Positions 35,978-45,526 are shown, counted from the stretch's first letter. The stretch: 64,000 bases of DNA from CAZLGM01 sp964623625 (GCA_964623625.1 CAZUUJ010000001.1:1-64000), one strand, 5' to 3'. The notes: a model not told the origin generated them from the letters alone. Program-made: numbers and translations.

Positions 35978-36019
35978 CGTAAACAATATGTAATAATACC
36001 AATTTCCCGTTCTTTTTTC

Positions 36020-36208
36020 ATGGAAAACCCAAAAATTTGTGATATTTGCATGGGCTCTGGAGAAGTCAGTTATTTCAAAGGAGAGAGCCGTTTTCTCATC
36101 TCCAATGAGCCCTGTCCGGTTTGCAACGGCTCCGGATTTATGGCCGACAATGATGCAACGACAAACCTAGAAGAAGACAACCAGAAGAACATATCGGAAG
36201 ACGAGTAA
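36020..36208 (+). CDS. Small zinc-knuckle protein
   Basis: 62 residues with two CxxCxGxG-type motifs (CDICMGSGEV and CPVCNGSGFM), like half of the DnaJ zinc-finger domain, and an acidic Asn-rich tail. Probably binds one zinc. No convincing ribosome-binding site; the motif pair argues that it is real. Confidence 0.6.
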   Translation: MENPKICDICMGSGEVSYFKGESRFLISNEPCPVCNGSGFMADNDATTNLEEDNQKNISEDE

Positions 36209-36289
36209 ACAGCCAGGCGTAAAACGTGTGGCTTTGCTTGCCGGCAGAATCAAACTTGCTGCTGAAAAAATAATCGCTCGAAAACGAAT

Positions 36290-36736
36290 GTGCAGGAATT
36301 TGTAATTAGCAGCGGGTTGCCGGCCCTTTTTATTATCAGCTTTCTGGCAGCGACTATCATTCCTCTCGGCTCGGAGTGGCTGCTGGTTGTCCTGATACTC
36401 AATTATCACAACCCATCCGCTGTTGTTGCTGTAGCTACCTTTGGCAATACTCTTGGGGCCTGTACCACTTATTTAATTGGCTTATGGGGTGCCGACTGTC
36501 TTATTCGGCGGCTGTTACGAATCAGTCCGTCAGACCAGCAACGGGCGGAAAGAATGTATGACAGGTACGGTCGTTACTCGCTGCTTTTCTCCTGGCTTCC
36601 AATTGTCGGCGATCCGCTCTGCCTTGTTGGCGGCTTGCTTAAAATCAACTTCTTCCTTTTTTTATGCCTGGTTTTTATTGGAAAACTAGCCAGGTACGTT
36701 ACCCTTGGTTTTATAACAACGCAGACTATGATGTAA
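36290..36736 (+). CDS. YqaA-type VTT (DedA-like) membrane protein
   Basis: 148 residues from GTG 36290. Typical VTT pattern: FLAATIIPLGSEWLLV, ATFGNTLGACTTYLIGLWG, and FSWLPIVGDPLCLVGGLLKI near the end. Small inner-membrane protein of the SNARE-associated/DedA superfamily, possibly a lipid scramblase. 15 bp before the Cys-cluster gene. Confidence 0.85.
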   Translation: MQEFVISSGLPALFIISFLAATIIPLGSEWLLVVLILNYHNPSAVVAVATFGNTLGACTTYLIGLWGADCLIRRLLRISPSDQQRAERMYDRYGRYSLLFSWLPIVGDPLCLVGGLLKINFFLFLCLVFIGKLARYVTLGFITTQTMM

Positions 36737-36751
36737 TTTATTTTATCCGCT

Positions 36752-37432
36752 ATGAAACAACAGGTTCTTCAACAAATCACAACTGCTTTTGAACAGTGGC
36801 TTACCCAATGGGATTTTCACTGCAGAAAAGGTTGCTGTGTCTGCTGCACCCAGAATGTGACTATTACCGGTCTTGAAGCTGACCGCATACTTGGTTGGAT
36901 ACGGCAAAAGTATAACAACAGCTGGCTTGAACAGCGGCTGCAAGCAATTGGACCTGTCGGCGACCCTGGACCGACAACAAACGAGTTTGCCAACCTATGT
37001 TTTGAGAATCAGAACGTTGCTCAACCGGACCCACCATCTTTTAAAGCCTGTCCATTCCTGGATAACCAACTCTGCACCATTTACAAAGCCAGGCCGTTTA
37101 ACTGCCGCTGCTTTGTCTCCCTTTCCAAGTGCGGAGAAAATCAACCCGCCGTTGCCCATGACCATATCCTGTCGGCATCCACTGCCGTGATGCAGATCAT
37201 CGAGCACCTGGACCAGGGTAGCAGATGGGGCAATATGCTTGACCTGCTTCGTCTGGCAACAGGTTGCTGCAGCAACGAAAAACAACTCAAAAGCAGAGTG
37301 AAAAATTGTTTGCCGCTTCCCGGCTTCCTCATCCCGCCGGAGGATTATAAGCAGGTCCGTCCGTTGTTGGAATCAATTTTTTCTGCGAGGGTACGTGGAA
37401 AAAAAGTGGAGGATATTCTAAACGGTAAGTAA
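36752..37432 (+). CDS. YkgJ-like cysteine-cluster protein
   Basis: 226 residues. Cysteine arrangement HCRKGCCVCCTQNVTIT near residue 23, CPFLDNQLCTIYKARPFNCR in the middle and further Cys pairs. This matches the YkgJ/UPF0153 zinc- or iron-chelating family. Function unknown. Confidence 0.85.
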   Translation: MKQQVLQQITTAFEQWLTQWDFHCRKGCCVCCTQNVTITGLEADRILGWIRQKYNNSWLEQRLQAIGPVGDPGPTTNEFANLCFENQNVAQPDPPSFKACPFLDNQLCTIYKARPFNCRCFVSLSKCGENQPAVAHDHILSASTAVMQIIEHLDQGSRWGNMLDLLRLATGCCSNEKQLKSRVKNCLPLPGFLIPPEDYKQVRPLLESIFSARVRGKKVEDILNGK

Positions 37433-37517
37433 TTTCCAACAACAATCTATTGATTGTGATCAGCAGTGGACTGGCTCTTGGTATTATTTAACAGGATGGA
37501 TTACCCTACAAATCCCA

Positions 37518-38405
37518 TCAGAAATGCTCAATCAACCGGTTAATCAGGCGAATTACCTTGTTGATAACGGTTCCAACCATATGTTTTGCCCAGCTGAGCA
37601 GGCCCTCTTTTTTCTCCTGAATATTGGTCGCTTTTCCTTCAAGCTGCAGCTGAAGGCGTTTGGCCCGTTTGCCTGGAGCCGGATGGCTTGAGAGAAAGGT
37701 GTGGTTGTTGCCGAGCCGGGCCAGTTTCTTGAGCGCCGACACACCATGCCACGGGTTGTATCCCTTTCGCTTCATGAATAAAAGTCCGTAATCATCGGCT
37801 TCCTTTTCTTCGTATTGAGAAAATTGAGCGCCCGTCAGGCTCTGGACAAAACCACCCAACTGAGACCTGGCGATTTCACCAGCCACGCCATCTATGGAGC
37901 CGACAGCTTTTCGGATGGCGCTTGCCCCGTAGGCTACCTTTATCTTTTTATGAATATGCTTCAGAGCCACATGGCCCATTTCATGACCGATAACAAAGCG
38001 CAATTCACCATCGTTCATCATATCCATCAGACCACTATAGATACGGATTGTGCCATCCGCCATGGCAAAGGCGTTGACCTGGGGTGAGAGATACACCTTG
38101 TAATTGAAACTGAGACTTCCCTCCCGCTGATGCTGGCCCACCAGCCGTCGAAGTCGCATGGCATATTGGTTTTCCGGGGACGCCACTCGCTGCTTACGAT
38201 CAACATATGCAGAAGATTGTTTTGCCATCCGCTGCACCGCCTCCTCGGAGAGGGTAATCGACTTGACTGCGTCAACCCCCGCCTCTGTTGCCAGCATGAG
38301 ATCGACATCCTCACAACCTGTAAGTGTAAGTGAGAACCAACAGGCAATACCTACTACCCACAAGCGTCTACTCTGTCGAAAGAAGTTACCCAGTTTAGAG
38401 ACCAT
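37518..38405 (-). CDS. M48-family metallopeptidase lipoprotein
   Basis: 295 residues. Lipobox LTLTGC near residue 30, then the M48 domain with NAFAMADGTIRIYSGLMDMM, zinc motif GHEMGHVALKH and the downstream Glu in EEKEADDYGL. Likely periplasmic, like BepA/LoiP, in outer-membrane protein quality control. Confidence 0.92.
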   Translation of the reverse strand: MVSKLGNFFRQSRRLWVVGIACWFSLTLTGCEDVDLMLATEAGVDAVKSITLSEEAVQRMAKQSSAYVDRKQRVASPENQYAMRLRRLVGQHQREGSLSFNYKVYLSPQVNAFAMADGTIRIYSGLMDMMNDGELRFVIGHEMGHVALKHIHKKIKVAYGASAIRKAVGSIDGVAGEIARSQLGGFVQSLTGAQFSQYEEKEADDYGLLFMKRKGYNPWHGVSALKKLARLGNNHTFLSSHPAPGKRAKRLQLQLEGKATNIQEKKEGLLSWAKHMVGTVINKVIRLINRLIEHF

Positions 38406-38589
38406 TTTACTCTATTTTATTGTCAATCATTCAACCGTACAAAAACTTGTTCACCATTAAAAGTTTTTCGGCTATCATCCACCATCTTAATTTTATTATG
38501 CGGTGAATGTATTGCCTCTTCACTTTTCAGCTATTCAATTAGCACAGGCGGGGACGATCGGTCAATTTAACTTTTTAGGAGTACACACC

Positions 38590-38880
38590 ATGGCAGGATG
38601 CCCAAGTTGCGGATCCACAGACAAACACGGATCAGGAGGACCATTCTCTACAGGCCGAGAACTGGTTGAATTTGTATACAACGCCCATGGTGGAACAGTA
38701 CGGGATCAACTGATCGACGGCGGAGGCTACGAGACCACCTGCCAGGGCTGCGGCAAACCGTTTACACTCATCACATATGTTTGTACATGTCCTGAATGCG
38801 GCGGAATCCACGCCATCGCTCCGGTTCACCGAAGCGCTGAGCACATTCAGTTTGCCGGAAAAGGTGTCAGCTTCGAATAG
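38590..38880 (+). CDS. Small zinc-ribbon protein of unknown function
   Basis: 96 residues from ATG 38590, which has AGGAG 8 nt upstream (the frame is open to 38503 but lacks a site there). Three Cys pairs: CPSCGS, CQGCGK and CTCPECGG, plus His residues (KHGSGG, GGIHAIAPVHRSAEH), so one or two zinc sites. No family recognised. Confidence 0.75.
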   Translation: MAGCPSCGSTDKHGSGGPFSTGRELVEFVYNAHGGTVRDQLIDGGGYETTCQGCGKPFTLITYVCTCPECGGIHAIAPVHRSAEHIQFAGKGVSFE

Positions 38881-38955
38881 CAAGCTGGTACTCTACCTTA
38901 TTCCCATAACAAAGCACCAGGAGTTTGGCCACTACTGACTTCGGAGTTGTTTCCG

Positions 38956-40020
38956 TTATTTGGCAAACGTTTTCTTATACTCGCCATAACCCTCTTTTTC
39001 CAGGTCTTCGACCGGAACAAATCTCAGAGACGCGGAGTTAATACAGTAGCGCATCCCAGTTGGCTTCGGACCGTCATCGAATACATGTCCGAGATGGGAA
39101 TCGCCATATTTGGAACGGACTTCGGTCCTGACCATAAAAAGCGACCTATCCTTTTTCTCGACTATATGCTCCTTTTCAAGAGGTTTGGTAAATGATGGCC
39201 AGCCGGTGCCGGATTTGAATTTGTCCAATGAAGAGAACAGCGGTTCACCGGAAACGATATCCACATAGATACCCGCCTCCTTGTTGTCCCAATACTCGTT
39301 CTGAAAGGGTGTTTCAGTTCCCTCATGCTGGGTTACCCGATACTGGGTTGGATTAAGGGTCTGTTTTAACGTGTTGTCGTCCGGCTTACTATAGGGTGAC
39401 TTCTTCTTGGTTTTCATTTCCTCAAATTCCCAGTTGTTCTTAATAAATGCCGAACGTCCGGAACCGTTCTTATAGATATTGTAATGGGCATAATTTTTCT
39501 TGTAATAGTCCTGATGGTACTCCTCGGCCTCAAAAAACTCACTGGCAGCCAGGATTTCAGTGGCGATGGGTCTGTTGAATTTTTTAGAATCGACCAGATT
39601 CTTTTTTGATCGCTGGGCGATCTCTTTCTGCCTGTCATCTGTAAAAAAGATTGCTGTTTTATACTGGGGACCGCGGTCGGCAAACTGACCGTAGCCATCG
39701 GTGGGATCGATCTGGCGCCAGAAGGTCTCAACCAGGGTTTCGTAGTTGATTTTTGCCGGATCATAAACAACCCGTACAGCCTCATAGTGACCGGTTGTAC
39801 CGGACGCTACCTTTTTATAGGTGGCTTCCTTTTTGGTACCGCCGATATAGCCGGCAGTCACATCGATAACCCCATCCAGTGCCTCAAACGGCGGCTCCAT
39901 ACACCAGAAGCAACCGCCGCCAAAGATCGCCTCTTTGTTCTTGCCTGCAAAACTGCCGGATTGGGCAAACATTAAAAAGCCGGCTGCGAAAAAACCGAAG
40001 AAAAGAACTGTTTTAATCAT
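38956..40020 (-). CDS. Secreted MsrA-MsrB fusion, methionine sulfoxide reductase
   Basis: 354 residues. Signal peptide about 1-24. MsrA domain with catalytic GGCFWCMEPPFEAL (about 36) and GYIGG; MsrB domain (about 220-345) with GWPSF and catalytic RYCINSASLRF. Repairs oxidised methionine, R and S forms, in exported proteins. No Sec codon; the catalytic residues are Cys. Useful for oxygen defence in an anaerobe. Confidence 0.94.
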   Translation of the reverse strand: MIKTVLFFGFFAAGFLMFAQSGSFAGKNKEAIFGGGCFWCMEPPFEALDGVIDVTAGYIGGTKKEATYKKVASGTTGHYEAVRVVYDPAKINYETLVETFWRQIDPTDGYGQFADRGPQYKTAIFFTDDRQKEIAQRSKKNLVDSKKFNRPIATEILAASEFFEAEEYHQDYYKKNYAHYNIYKNGSGRSAFIKNNWEFEEMKTKKKSPYSKPDDNTLKQTLNPTQYRVTQHEGTETPFQNEYWDNKEAGIYVDIVSGEPLFSSLDKFKSGTGWPSFTKPLEKEHIVEKKDRSLFMVRTEVRSKYGDSHLGHVFDDGPKPTGMRYCINSASLRFVPVEDLEKEGYGEYKKTFAK

Positions 40021-40156
40021 AACATCCTCCTGATAGTTTTTCTTTGATTGGAAAGTATAGGCACGAAAGAAACGAAGGACAAGGGCTTCATCCGCCGGTG
40101 ATAAAAAAGTGACTTTTCCTGTTTAAAAAACAAGTACCCATGCTATACTGCCGCCT

Positions 40157-41815
40157 ATGAAAACAAAAACGACCAACTCTAAAACCAAATTCATTTTCGT
40201 CACCGGCGGAGTCCTCTCATCTCTTGGGAAAGGACTAGCCTCTGCAGCCATCGGCGCTCTTCTGGAAAGCCGTGGTCTGACGGTCACTTTTCAGAAGCTT
40301 GACCCGTATATCAATGTGGATCCGGGCACTATGAATCCTTTTCAGCATGGTGAAGTCTACGTGACCAACGACGGAGCAGAAACTGACTTGGATATGGGGC
40401 ATTACGAACGTTACACCAATGCCGTCATGGCCCAGAAAAATAATTACACATCCGGTCGGATTTATTATTCGGTTATAAACAAGGAACGGCGGGGTGAATA
40501 TCTTGGCGGTACTGTTCAGGTCATTCCCCATATAACCGACGAGATCAAAGCTGCTGTGCTACAGCTAGATGGCAGTGTCGATGTAGCTATTATCGAGATC
40601 GGTGGCACCATCGGTGACATTGAAGGACTGCCCTTTATCGAGGCGATCCGCCAGTTGCGAGGCGATCTGGGAAAAGAGAACTCTCTGTATATTCACCTGA
40701 CCCTGGTTCCCTACATCAAGACCGCGGGTGAAGTGAAAACAAAACCGACCCAGCATTCAGTGCGTGAGCTGCGGGCAGATGGCATCCAGCCCGATATCCT
40801 GGTCTGTCGTACTGAAGTCCCGCTGTCCCAAGATCTGAAACGAAAAATCGCTCTGTTCTGCAACGTACCGGAAGATGCTGTCATCACCGCTATTGATGTG
40901 GATACCATCTATGAAGTTCCACTTCATCTGCACAAGGAAGGGCTTGATGACAAGATCCTTGAGTTACTCAATATCTGGACCGGCGCACCTAATATCCAGC
41001 CATGGGTCGAGCTCGTTCATAAGATCAAAAACCCCAAACATACCATTACCGTTGGTGTACCCGGTAAATACACCGATCTGACCGAGTCGTATAAAAGCCT
41101 CAACGAAGCGCTGATGCATGGTGGTATTGCCAACGATGCCAAAGTGGAACTGCAATATATCAGCGCCGAAGATCTGGAGAACAAAGATCCGGCCACACTG
41201 CTTAATGAATGCGACGGCATCCTGGTTCCCGGAGGTTTCGGCAAAAGGGGTGCGGAAGGAAAAATAAACGCCATTACCTATGCCCGCGAGAATGGTATTC
41301 CCTATTTCGGCATCTGTCTGGGTATGCAGCTTGCCGTTGTCGAATTTACCAGAAACGTTGCCGGGCTTACATCGGCCCACTCAAGCGAGCTGGATCCCCA
41401 GACACCCGATCCTGTTATTTACCTGATCAAGGAATGGTTTGATTATCGCACCCAGCAGATACAGGTGCGGGATGAAAACTCCGGCATGGGCGGAACCCTT
41501 CGGCTCGGAGCCTATCCCTGTGTCCTGAGTGAAAACAGTCTTGCCAAAAAAGCCTATCGGGTTGATGAAATCTCTGAGCGGCACCGGCATCGATATGAGT
41601 TCAACAACAGTTATAGAGACAAACTTCAAGAGAAAGGATTGACCATTTCCGGAACATCTCCTGACAACAACCTGGTTGAGATTGTTGAACTGGCCGATCA
41701 CCCATGGTTTCTTGGCTGTCAGTTCCATCCCGAGTTTCAATCGAAACCGATGAAACCCCATCCGCTGTTTAGAGATTTTATTGGCGCAGCGCTTACGAGA
41801 AAACAAAATGGCTGA
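40157..41815 (+). CDS. pyrG: CTP synthase
   Basis: 552 residues, family length. ATP/UTP synthase domain (FIFVTGGVLSSLGKGLASAA) and class I glutaminase domain with catalytic FGICLGMQLAVVEF and HPEF. Makes CTP from UTP. Overlaps kdsA by 8 nt; the pyrG-kdsA-kdsC-lptC order links CTP supply to CMP-Kdo synthesis. Confidence 0.97.
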   Translation: MKTKTTNSKTKFIFVTGGVLSSLGKGLASAAIGALLESRGLTVTFQKLDPYINVDPGTMNPFQHGEVYVTNDGAETDLDMGHYERYTNAVMAQKNNYTSGRIYYSVINKERRGEYLGGTVQVIPHITDEIKAAVLQLDGSVDVAIIEIGGTIGDIEGLPFIEAIRQLRGDLGKENSLYIHLTLVPYIKTAGEVKTKPTQHSVRELRADGIQPDILVCRTEVPLSQDLKRKIALFCNVPEDAVITAIDVDTIYEVPLHLHKEGLDDKILELLNIWTGAPNIQPWVELVHKIKNPKHTITVGVPGKYTDLTESYKSLNEALMHGGIANDAKVELQYISAEDLENKDPATLLNECDGILVPGGFGKRGAEGKINAITYARENGIPYFGICLGMQLAVVEFTRNVAGLTSAHSSELDPQTPDPVIYLIKEWFDYRTQQIQVRDENSGMGGTLRLGAYPCVLSENSLAKKAYRVDEISERHRHRYEFNNSYRDKLQEKGLTISGTSPDNNLVEIVELADHPWFLGCQFHPEFQSKPMKPHPLFRDFIGAALTRKQNG

Positions 41816-42671
41816 TTATCCTCAGGTGGTTGAAACCGTGAGTGTTGCCCATCCTTCTGGTACAACCATCGAGGTCGGTGAGCAAAAGCCGCTGCTGCTG
41901 ATTAGCGGTCCCTGCGCCCTGGAATCCAAGGAACTGGCCCAAGAGGTTGCCTCGACCATGAAGGCGATCTGCGAAGAACTTGGCTTGAGTTATGTTTTCA
42001 AAGCCTCCTTCGATAAAGCTAACCGCACATCCCTGTCATCATACCGTGGTCCCGGGCTGGAGGAGGGGCTGGCAATCCTGGCTGAGATCCGTGAGTCGTT
42101 GCGGGTACCCGTCATTTCCGATATCCATGATGTTACTCAGGTTGAAGCGGCAGCTGAAGTTCTTGATATCATCCAGATCCCTGCGTTTCTCTGCCGACAG
42201 ACAGACCTGTTGACGGCTGTCTCAAGCACCGGAAAACCGATCAACCTGAAAAAAGGGCAGTTCGTCTCTCCCTGGGATATGGTTAATGCTGTCGGCAAGA
42301 TACGTGATGGTGGGACCTCGAAGATCATGCTGGTGGAAAGAGGCAGCTGTTTCGGCTACAATAACCTGGTGGTTGACATGCGCTCATTGCCGGTGATGCG
42401 CTCCCTTGGATGTCCGGTTATATACGATGCCACCCATTCCGTTCAGTTACCGGGAGGCGCCGGTGGTTCATCTTCCGGTCAGCGTGAATTTGTCGTTCCT
42501 CTCACCCGGGCTGCCGTTGCTGCAGGTATTGACGGTCTGTTCATGGAAGTTCACCCAGACCCGGATAATGCTCTCTGCGACGGTCCCAACTCCATGCCCC
42601 TTGAGAAGATGAGTGATTTTCTATCAGAAATCGTGGCCATCCGCCGAACCATTTCAACCCTTTCATCTTAA
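41808..42671 (+). CDS. kdsA: 3-deoxy-8-phosphooctulonate synthase (Kdo-8-P synthase)
   Basis: 287 residues from ATG 41808 inside the end of pyrG. Motifs: LLISGPCALES, FKASFDKANRTS, PAFLCRQTDLL, NLKKGQFVSPWDM and DATHSVQLPGG. Condenses arabinose-5-phosphate with phosphoenolpyruvate for LPS core. Confidence 0.97.
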   Translation: MADYPQVVETVSVAHPSGTTIEVGEQKPLLLISGPCALESKELAQEVASTMKAICEELGLSYVFKASFDKANRTSLSSYRGPGLEEGLAILAEIRESLRVPVISDIHDVTQVEAAAEVLDIIQIPAFLCRQTDLLTAVSSTGKPINLKKGQFVSPWDMVNAVGKIRDGGTSKIMLVERGSCFGYNNLVVDMRSLPVMRSLGCPVIYDATHSVQLPGGAGGSSSGQREFVVPLTRAAVAAGIDGLFMEVHPDPDNALCDGPNSMPLEKMSDFLSEIVAIRRTISTLSS

Positions 42672-42687
42672 TCACCCGTATCGCACC

Positions 42688-43329
42688 ATGTCTGATTCCT
42701 GTGGACCAACAAAACCGGACGGCTACCCATCCGATTGTGAAATTACCTCGGGCCTGCGTGATTTGGCTGCCGGTAAAAAAGATGCGGTCAAGAGTAAAGA
42801 CAGAAGTTTTGCCCTGTCAAAGGCCAAAGAGATCAAGCTTCTGCTTCTTGATGTCGACGGCGTTTTGACCGATAATTCGCTTATCTATTTCCAGGATGGC
42901 AACGAGGCCAAGATGTTCAATACCCAGGACGGTTTCGGCCTTCGGTTGATCCGGGAATGCGGCATCGATACCGGTGTCATTACAGCCCGTAAGTCTGAAA
43001 TTGTCGCCAGAAGAGCAAATGAATTGGGGATGCGTTTTGTTCACCAGGGGTGCGGCAATAAGCTGGAAGCCTATAAAGAGATATTGAAACAGTCGGGACT
43101 CAAACCCTTTGAAGTGGCCTACATGGGGGACGACTGGCTCGACATGGTACTGCTCAAGCGTGTCGGATTCAGTTGTGCGCCTGGAAATGGTGTTGAAGAA
43201 GTTAAGGAAATGGTCCATTATATCACCAAGCAGCCAGGCGGCCAGGGAGCTGTACGGGAAGTATGCAACCTTCTGCTTGAAGCCCAGGGGCTCTACATGG
43301 CAAAACTGAAAGAATATCTTGATCGATGA
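42688..43329 (+). CDS. kdsC: Kdo-8-phosphate phosphatase
   Basis: 213 residues from ATG 42688. HAD phosphatase with catalytic LLDVDGVLTDNSLIY and GDDWLDM; no cap domain, as in tetrameric KdsC. The first 40 or so residues (SDSCGPTKPDGYPSDCEITS) are an extra N-terminal extension with two Cys. Removes phosphate from Kdo-8-P. lptC starts 4 nt before its end. Confidence 0.93.
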   Translation: MSDSCGPTKPDGYPSDCEITSGLRDLAAGKKDAVKSKDRSFALSKAKEIKLLLLDVDGVLTDNSLIYFQDGNEAKMFNTQDGFGLRLIRECGIDTGVITARKSEIVARRANELGMRFVHQGCGNKLEAYKEILKQSGLKPFEVAYMGDDWLDMVLLKRVGFSCAPGNGVEEVKEMVHYITKQPGGQGAVREVCNLLLEAQGLYMAKLKEYLDR

Positions 43330-43910
43330 AAAACCTGCGTAACCTCACATGGCAGCTGCCTTTACTCTTTTTCCTTGCCACCCCTCTCTGGTATGACCCG
43401 GTAGCCTCTTTCCTGGATCCGAAGGCCGGAGAATCCATCGCGGTAAGGAAGAAAAAGGCTGAGACCTACGACTTCAGCATGGACGGAGTATTTCTTCTTG
43501 AATCGAAAAATGGAAAGATAACTACCAAAATCAAGGCTGAGGAGGCTTATACCGGAGACATCAAGACCAACTATATCATGAAACAGGTTGACGCCGAACT
43601 GTATTTAGACTCCGGTGAAAAGGTCAACATCATCTCTGATAAAGGCGTTTTTTATTCTGAGAAGAAACAGCTAACCCTCATCGACAACGTGATTGTAAGC
43701 AAACCCAAGGACAACCAGCGTCTTTACAGCGATCTGCTTCACTACTTCGATGACACCAGGGTTGTTCAGTGCCCCGGAAAAACCAGGCTGGTCAGCGACA
43801 ATATTGAGGTGAAAGGCTCAAGTCTTCACTATAATATGAACACCGAAGCCTATGAAGTTACCGGTAGAGTATACTGTACCGTCAAGCTTGATGACGAAAA
43901 CGGCGCTTAG
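43326..43910 (+). CDS. lptC: LPS export protein LptC
   Basis: 194 residues. One N-terminal membrane anchor, then the LptC-type beta jellyroll (YDFSMDGVFLLESKNGKITT, EKVNIISDKGVFYSEKKQLT). Periplasmic bridge between the LptBFG extractor and LptA. Last gene of the operon; lptA/lptB are not next to it. Confidence 0.88.
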   Translation: MKNLRNLTWQLPLLFFLATPLWYDPVASFLDPKAGESIAVRKKKAETYDFSMDGVFLLESKNGKITTKIKAEEAYTGDIKTNYIMKQVDAELYLDSGEKVNIISDKGVFYSEKKQLTLIDNVIVSKPKDNQRLYSDLLHYFDDTRVVQCPGKTRLVSDNIEVKGSSLHYNMNTEAYEVTGRVYCTVKLDDENGA

Positions 43911-43922
43911 CCTGTTTTAATG

Positions 43923-43974
43923 TCGGTATCGGTGTATCGGGATCGGTCAAAATCGTTTCGATACCGATACCGAT
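43923..43974. repeat. Inverted repeat of GGTATCGGT-type units between convergent genes
   Basis: TCGGTATCGGT-type sequence (43923-43945) is followed by the inverted CGATACCGATACCGAT (43959-43974), forming a long imperfect hairpin between lptC and the convergent methyltransferase gene. May act as a bidirectional terminator; no clear T tract. Confidence 0.55.
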
Positions 43975-44041
43975 TTCTTCAACAATTACAAAAACAACTA
44001 TAGTAAGTAGTTGCCGGTTATGGCCAGGCTGTCTTTCTGCC

Positions 44042-44866
44042 TCATTCAATTCTGGCATCGACGCAAATCCTGTATTTACGCGTTCCGACATGGCCACATA
44101 TATGCATCCAGCTCCTGGTGAGTTTCCTACCCTGTTCCTTACATCCTCTGTTAACTAACTCCACCACATCATCGACCTCTTCTTTCGGCGCAAAGGCATA
44201 GAAATGGAGCATCCCGTTTGGCCTTAGTCTGTCAAGCGCCTCACCGAGAAAATCATTTGCACCTTGGGGAAAAGGCATGACCACCCGATCAAACCGGCCC
44301 GGTAATTTCGGGGCAGCCTCCATCACATCACCATGTAACAACGTCACGTTGGTAACCCGTCTATTCAGCCCCAGGCTTCGAAGAGCGAAATCGTGTGCCG
44401 CCCTGTTTTTTTCTATCCCGACAACCCTGCGGGCAGAGCTGTTTCGTCCGATAATCAGTGGATAAGCGCCGATACCTGAAAACAACACCAGCACATCTTC
44501 GCACGCCTGAATAAGCTTTGTTACCCGTTTACGTTCATTGGACAGTCTCACCGAGAAGTAGACTTCTTCCGGATTGAGAACAAACCGTACACCCCACTCT
44601 TTATATTCCGTCTCTTTTCTCTGCTCTCCCGCAATGATATGGAGCGGTTGAGTCCTGAACTCTCCCTGATACGAACCATCACGCCGGGCCACAATCCGGA
44701 CATGTTTATTCATCTGCAAAACGGCCTCTCCAATTAGGGCCTGCTTCTCTTCCAACTCTAGGGGAATACGGATAATGGCAATATCACCGATAATATCAAA
44801 GGAACGGACAAGTTTTGCCAGCTCTTTCTCTGTAAGAGTCCCTCTCAATATCTGTTTTAGGTTCAT
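44042..44866 (-). CDS. Trm5/TYW2-like tRNA methyltransferase
   Basis: 274 residues from ATG 44866 (TTG 44881 possible). N-terminal domain with FDIIGDIAIIRIP, then LNPEEVYFSVRLSNERKRV and a Rossmann core (VLVLFSGIGAYPLIIGR, VVGIEKNRAAHDFALRSLGL, VVMPFPQGANDFL). This is the archaeal/eukaryotic Trm5 layout for m1G37-type tRNA methylation; bacteria normally use the unrelated TrmD. The usual N-(L/F)-P-P motif reads MPFP here, so the base specificity is uncertain. Confidence 0.8.
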   Translation of the reverse strand: MNLKQILRGTLTEKELAKLVRSFDIIGDIAIIRIPLELEEKQALIGEAVLQMNKHVRIVARRDGSYQGEFRTQPLHIIAGEQRKETEYKEWGVRFVLNPEEVYFSVRLSNERKRVTKLIQACEDVLVLFSGIGAYPLIIGRNSSARRVVGIEKNRAAHDFALRSLGLNRRVTNVTLLHGDVMEAAPKLPGRFDRVVMPFPQGANDFLGEALDRLRPNGMLHFYAFAPKEEVDDVVELVNRGCKEQGRKLTRSWMHICGHVGTRKYRICVDARIE

Positions 44867-45273
44867 AATTGATGTATCCAAACAGAAGTACAGCTATTGT
44901 ATACTATGGATTGTTTATCATGAATAAACAATACTGTCTTCCAATCAACCGTAACTAAACGAAGGTTTTCGTTACTGCCGGCTCCGGATCTTCTGATCCG
45001 GTACTTTTACTTATTTTCGGCAAAGAAACTCATTCAATAAATCAAAGTAACGTTTTGGAGTGATCTGATGGGAAACATTATTAGAAATATAGAAAGAAGA
45101 AATCGACCCTAGCTGGATCAGAAAGTCAGGGCCGCTACCACCATTTTTTGAGATACTATTGAAAAGCAAACTAGCAAGGTAACGAAATAAAAATAAGATA
45201 TGCCAGACTTTCAACTCTTGACCAAAATCAAACACCGCTATAACATCCAGAAAGTTGACAACTGATACCGAGA
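44867..45273. other. Gene-free stretch
   Basis: No supported gene. A 7-bp hairpin CCGGATC-TTCT-GATCCGG lies at 44984-45001. A 74-codon reverse frame at 45011-45235 has no ribosome-binding site and was rejected. Confidence 0.4.
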
Positions 45274-45519
45274 CCTGAACCGGTGACAGAAACTATTACC
45301 TTATAAATTAACATACTGATATAATACAAAATAAACGCATTATTCAGTTTTAACCCTAATACTGTTCTGCCCTTTGGGGCATCCGTTAGCACGGCATCTT
45401 TTTTTCATTTAATCCGTCTGATCTAGTTTACTATTATCAGACGGATTAAATGAAAAAAAGCTACAGCACTATTTAAAACACTCCAAGAGCACTTCCTGCG
45501 AGGCGCTCACGGATTCAGG
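45274..45519. mobile_element. M1 element with variable-arm hairpin, 246 bp, next to mscS
   Basis: Ends CCTGAACCGGTGA (45274-45286) and TCACGGATTCAGG (45507-45519). Interior family sequences: GCCCTTTGGGGCATCCG, GTTAGCACGGCATC, the long hairpin and CTACAGCACTAT. No clear target duplication (CGAGA/TGAAA). It ends 7 bp before the mscS start; its last bases CAGG plus the following TG are the only ribosome-binding-site-like sequence there. Confidence 0.65.
45398..45460. repeat. Variable-arm hairpin, copy B
   Basis: 25-bp perfect arms (45398-45422 and 45436-45460) around the 13-nt loop CTAGTTTACTATT. The arm core TTTAATCCGTCTGAT is unrelated to the arms of copies A and C, while loop and flanks match. 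Confidence 0.85.
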
Positions 45520-45526
45520 TGAAAAT

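Noticed and set aside
45011..45235. 74-codon reverse ORF
   Set aside because: No ribosome-binding site, no family, AT-rich spacer next to a mobile element.
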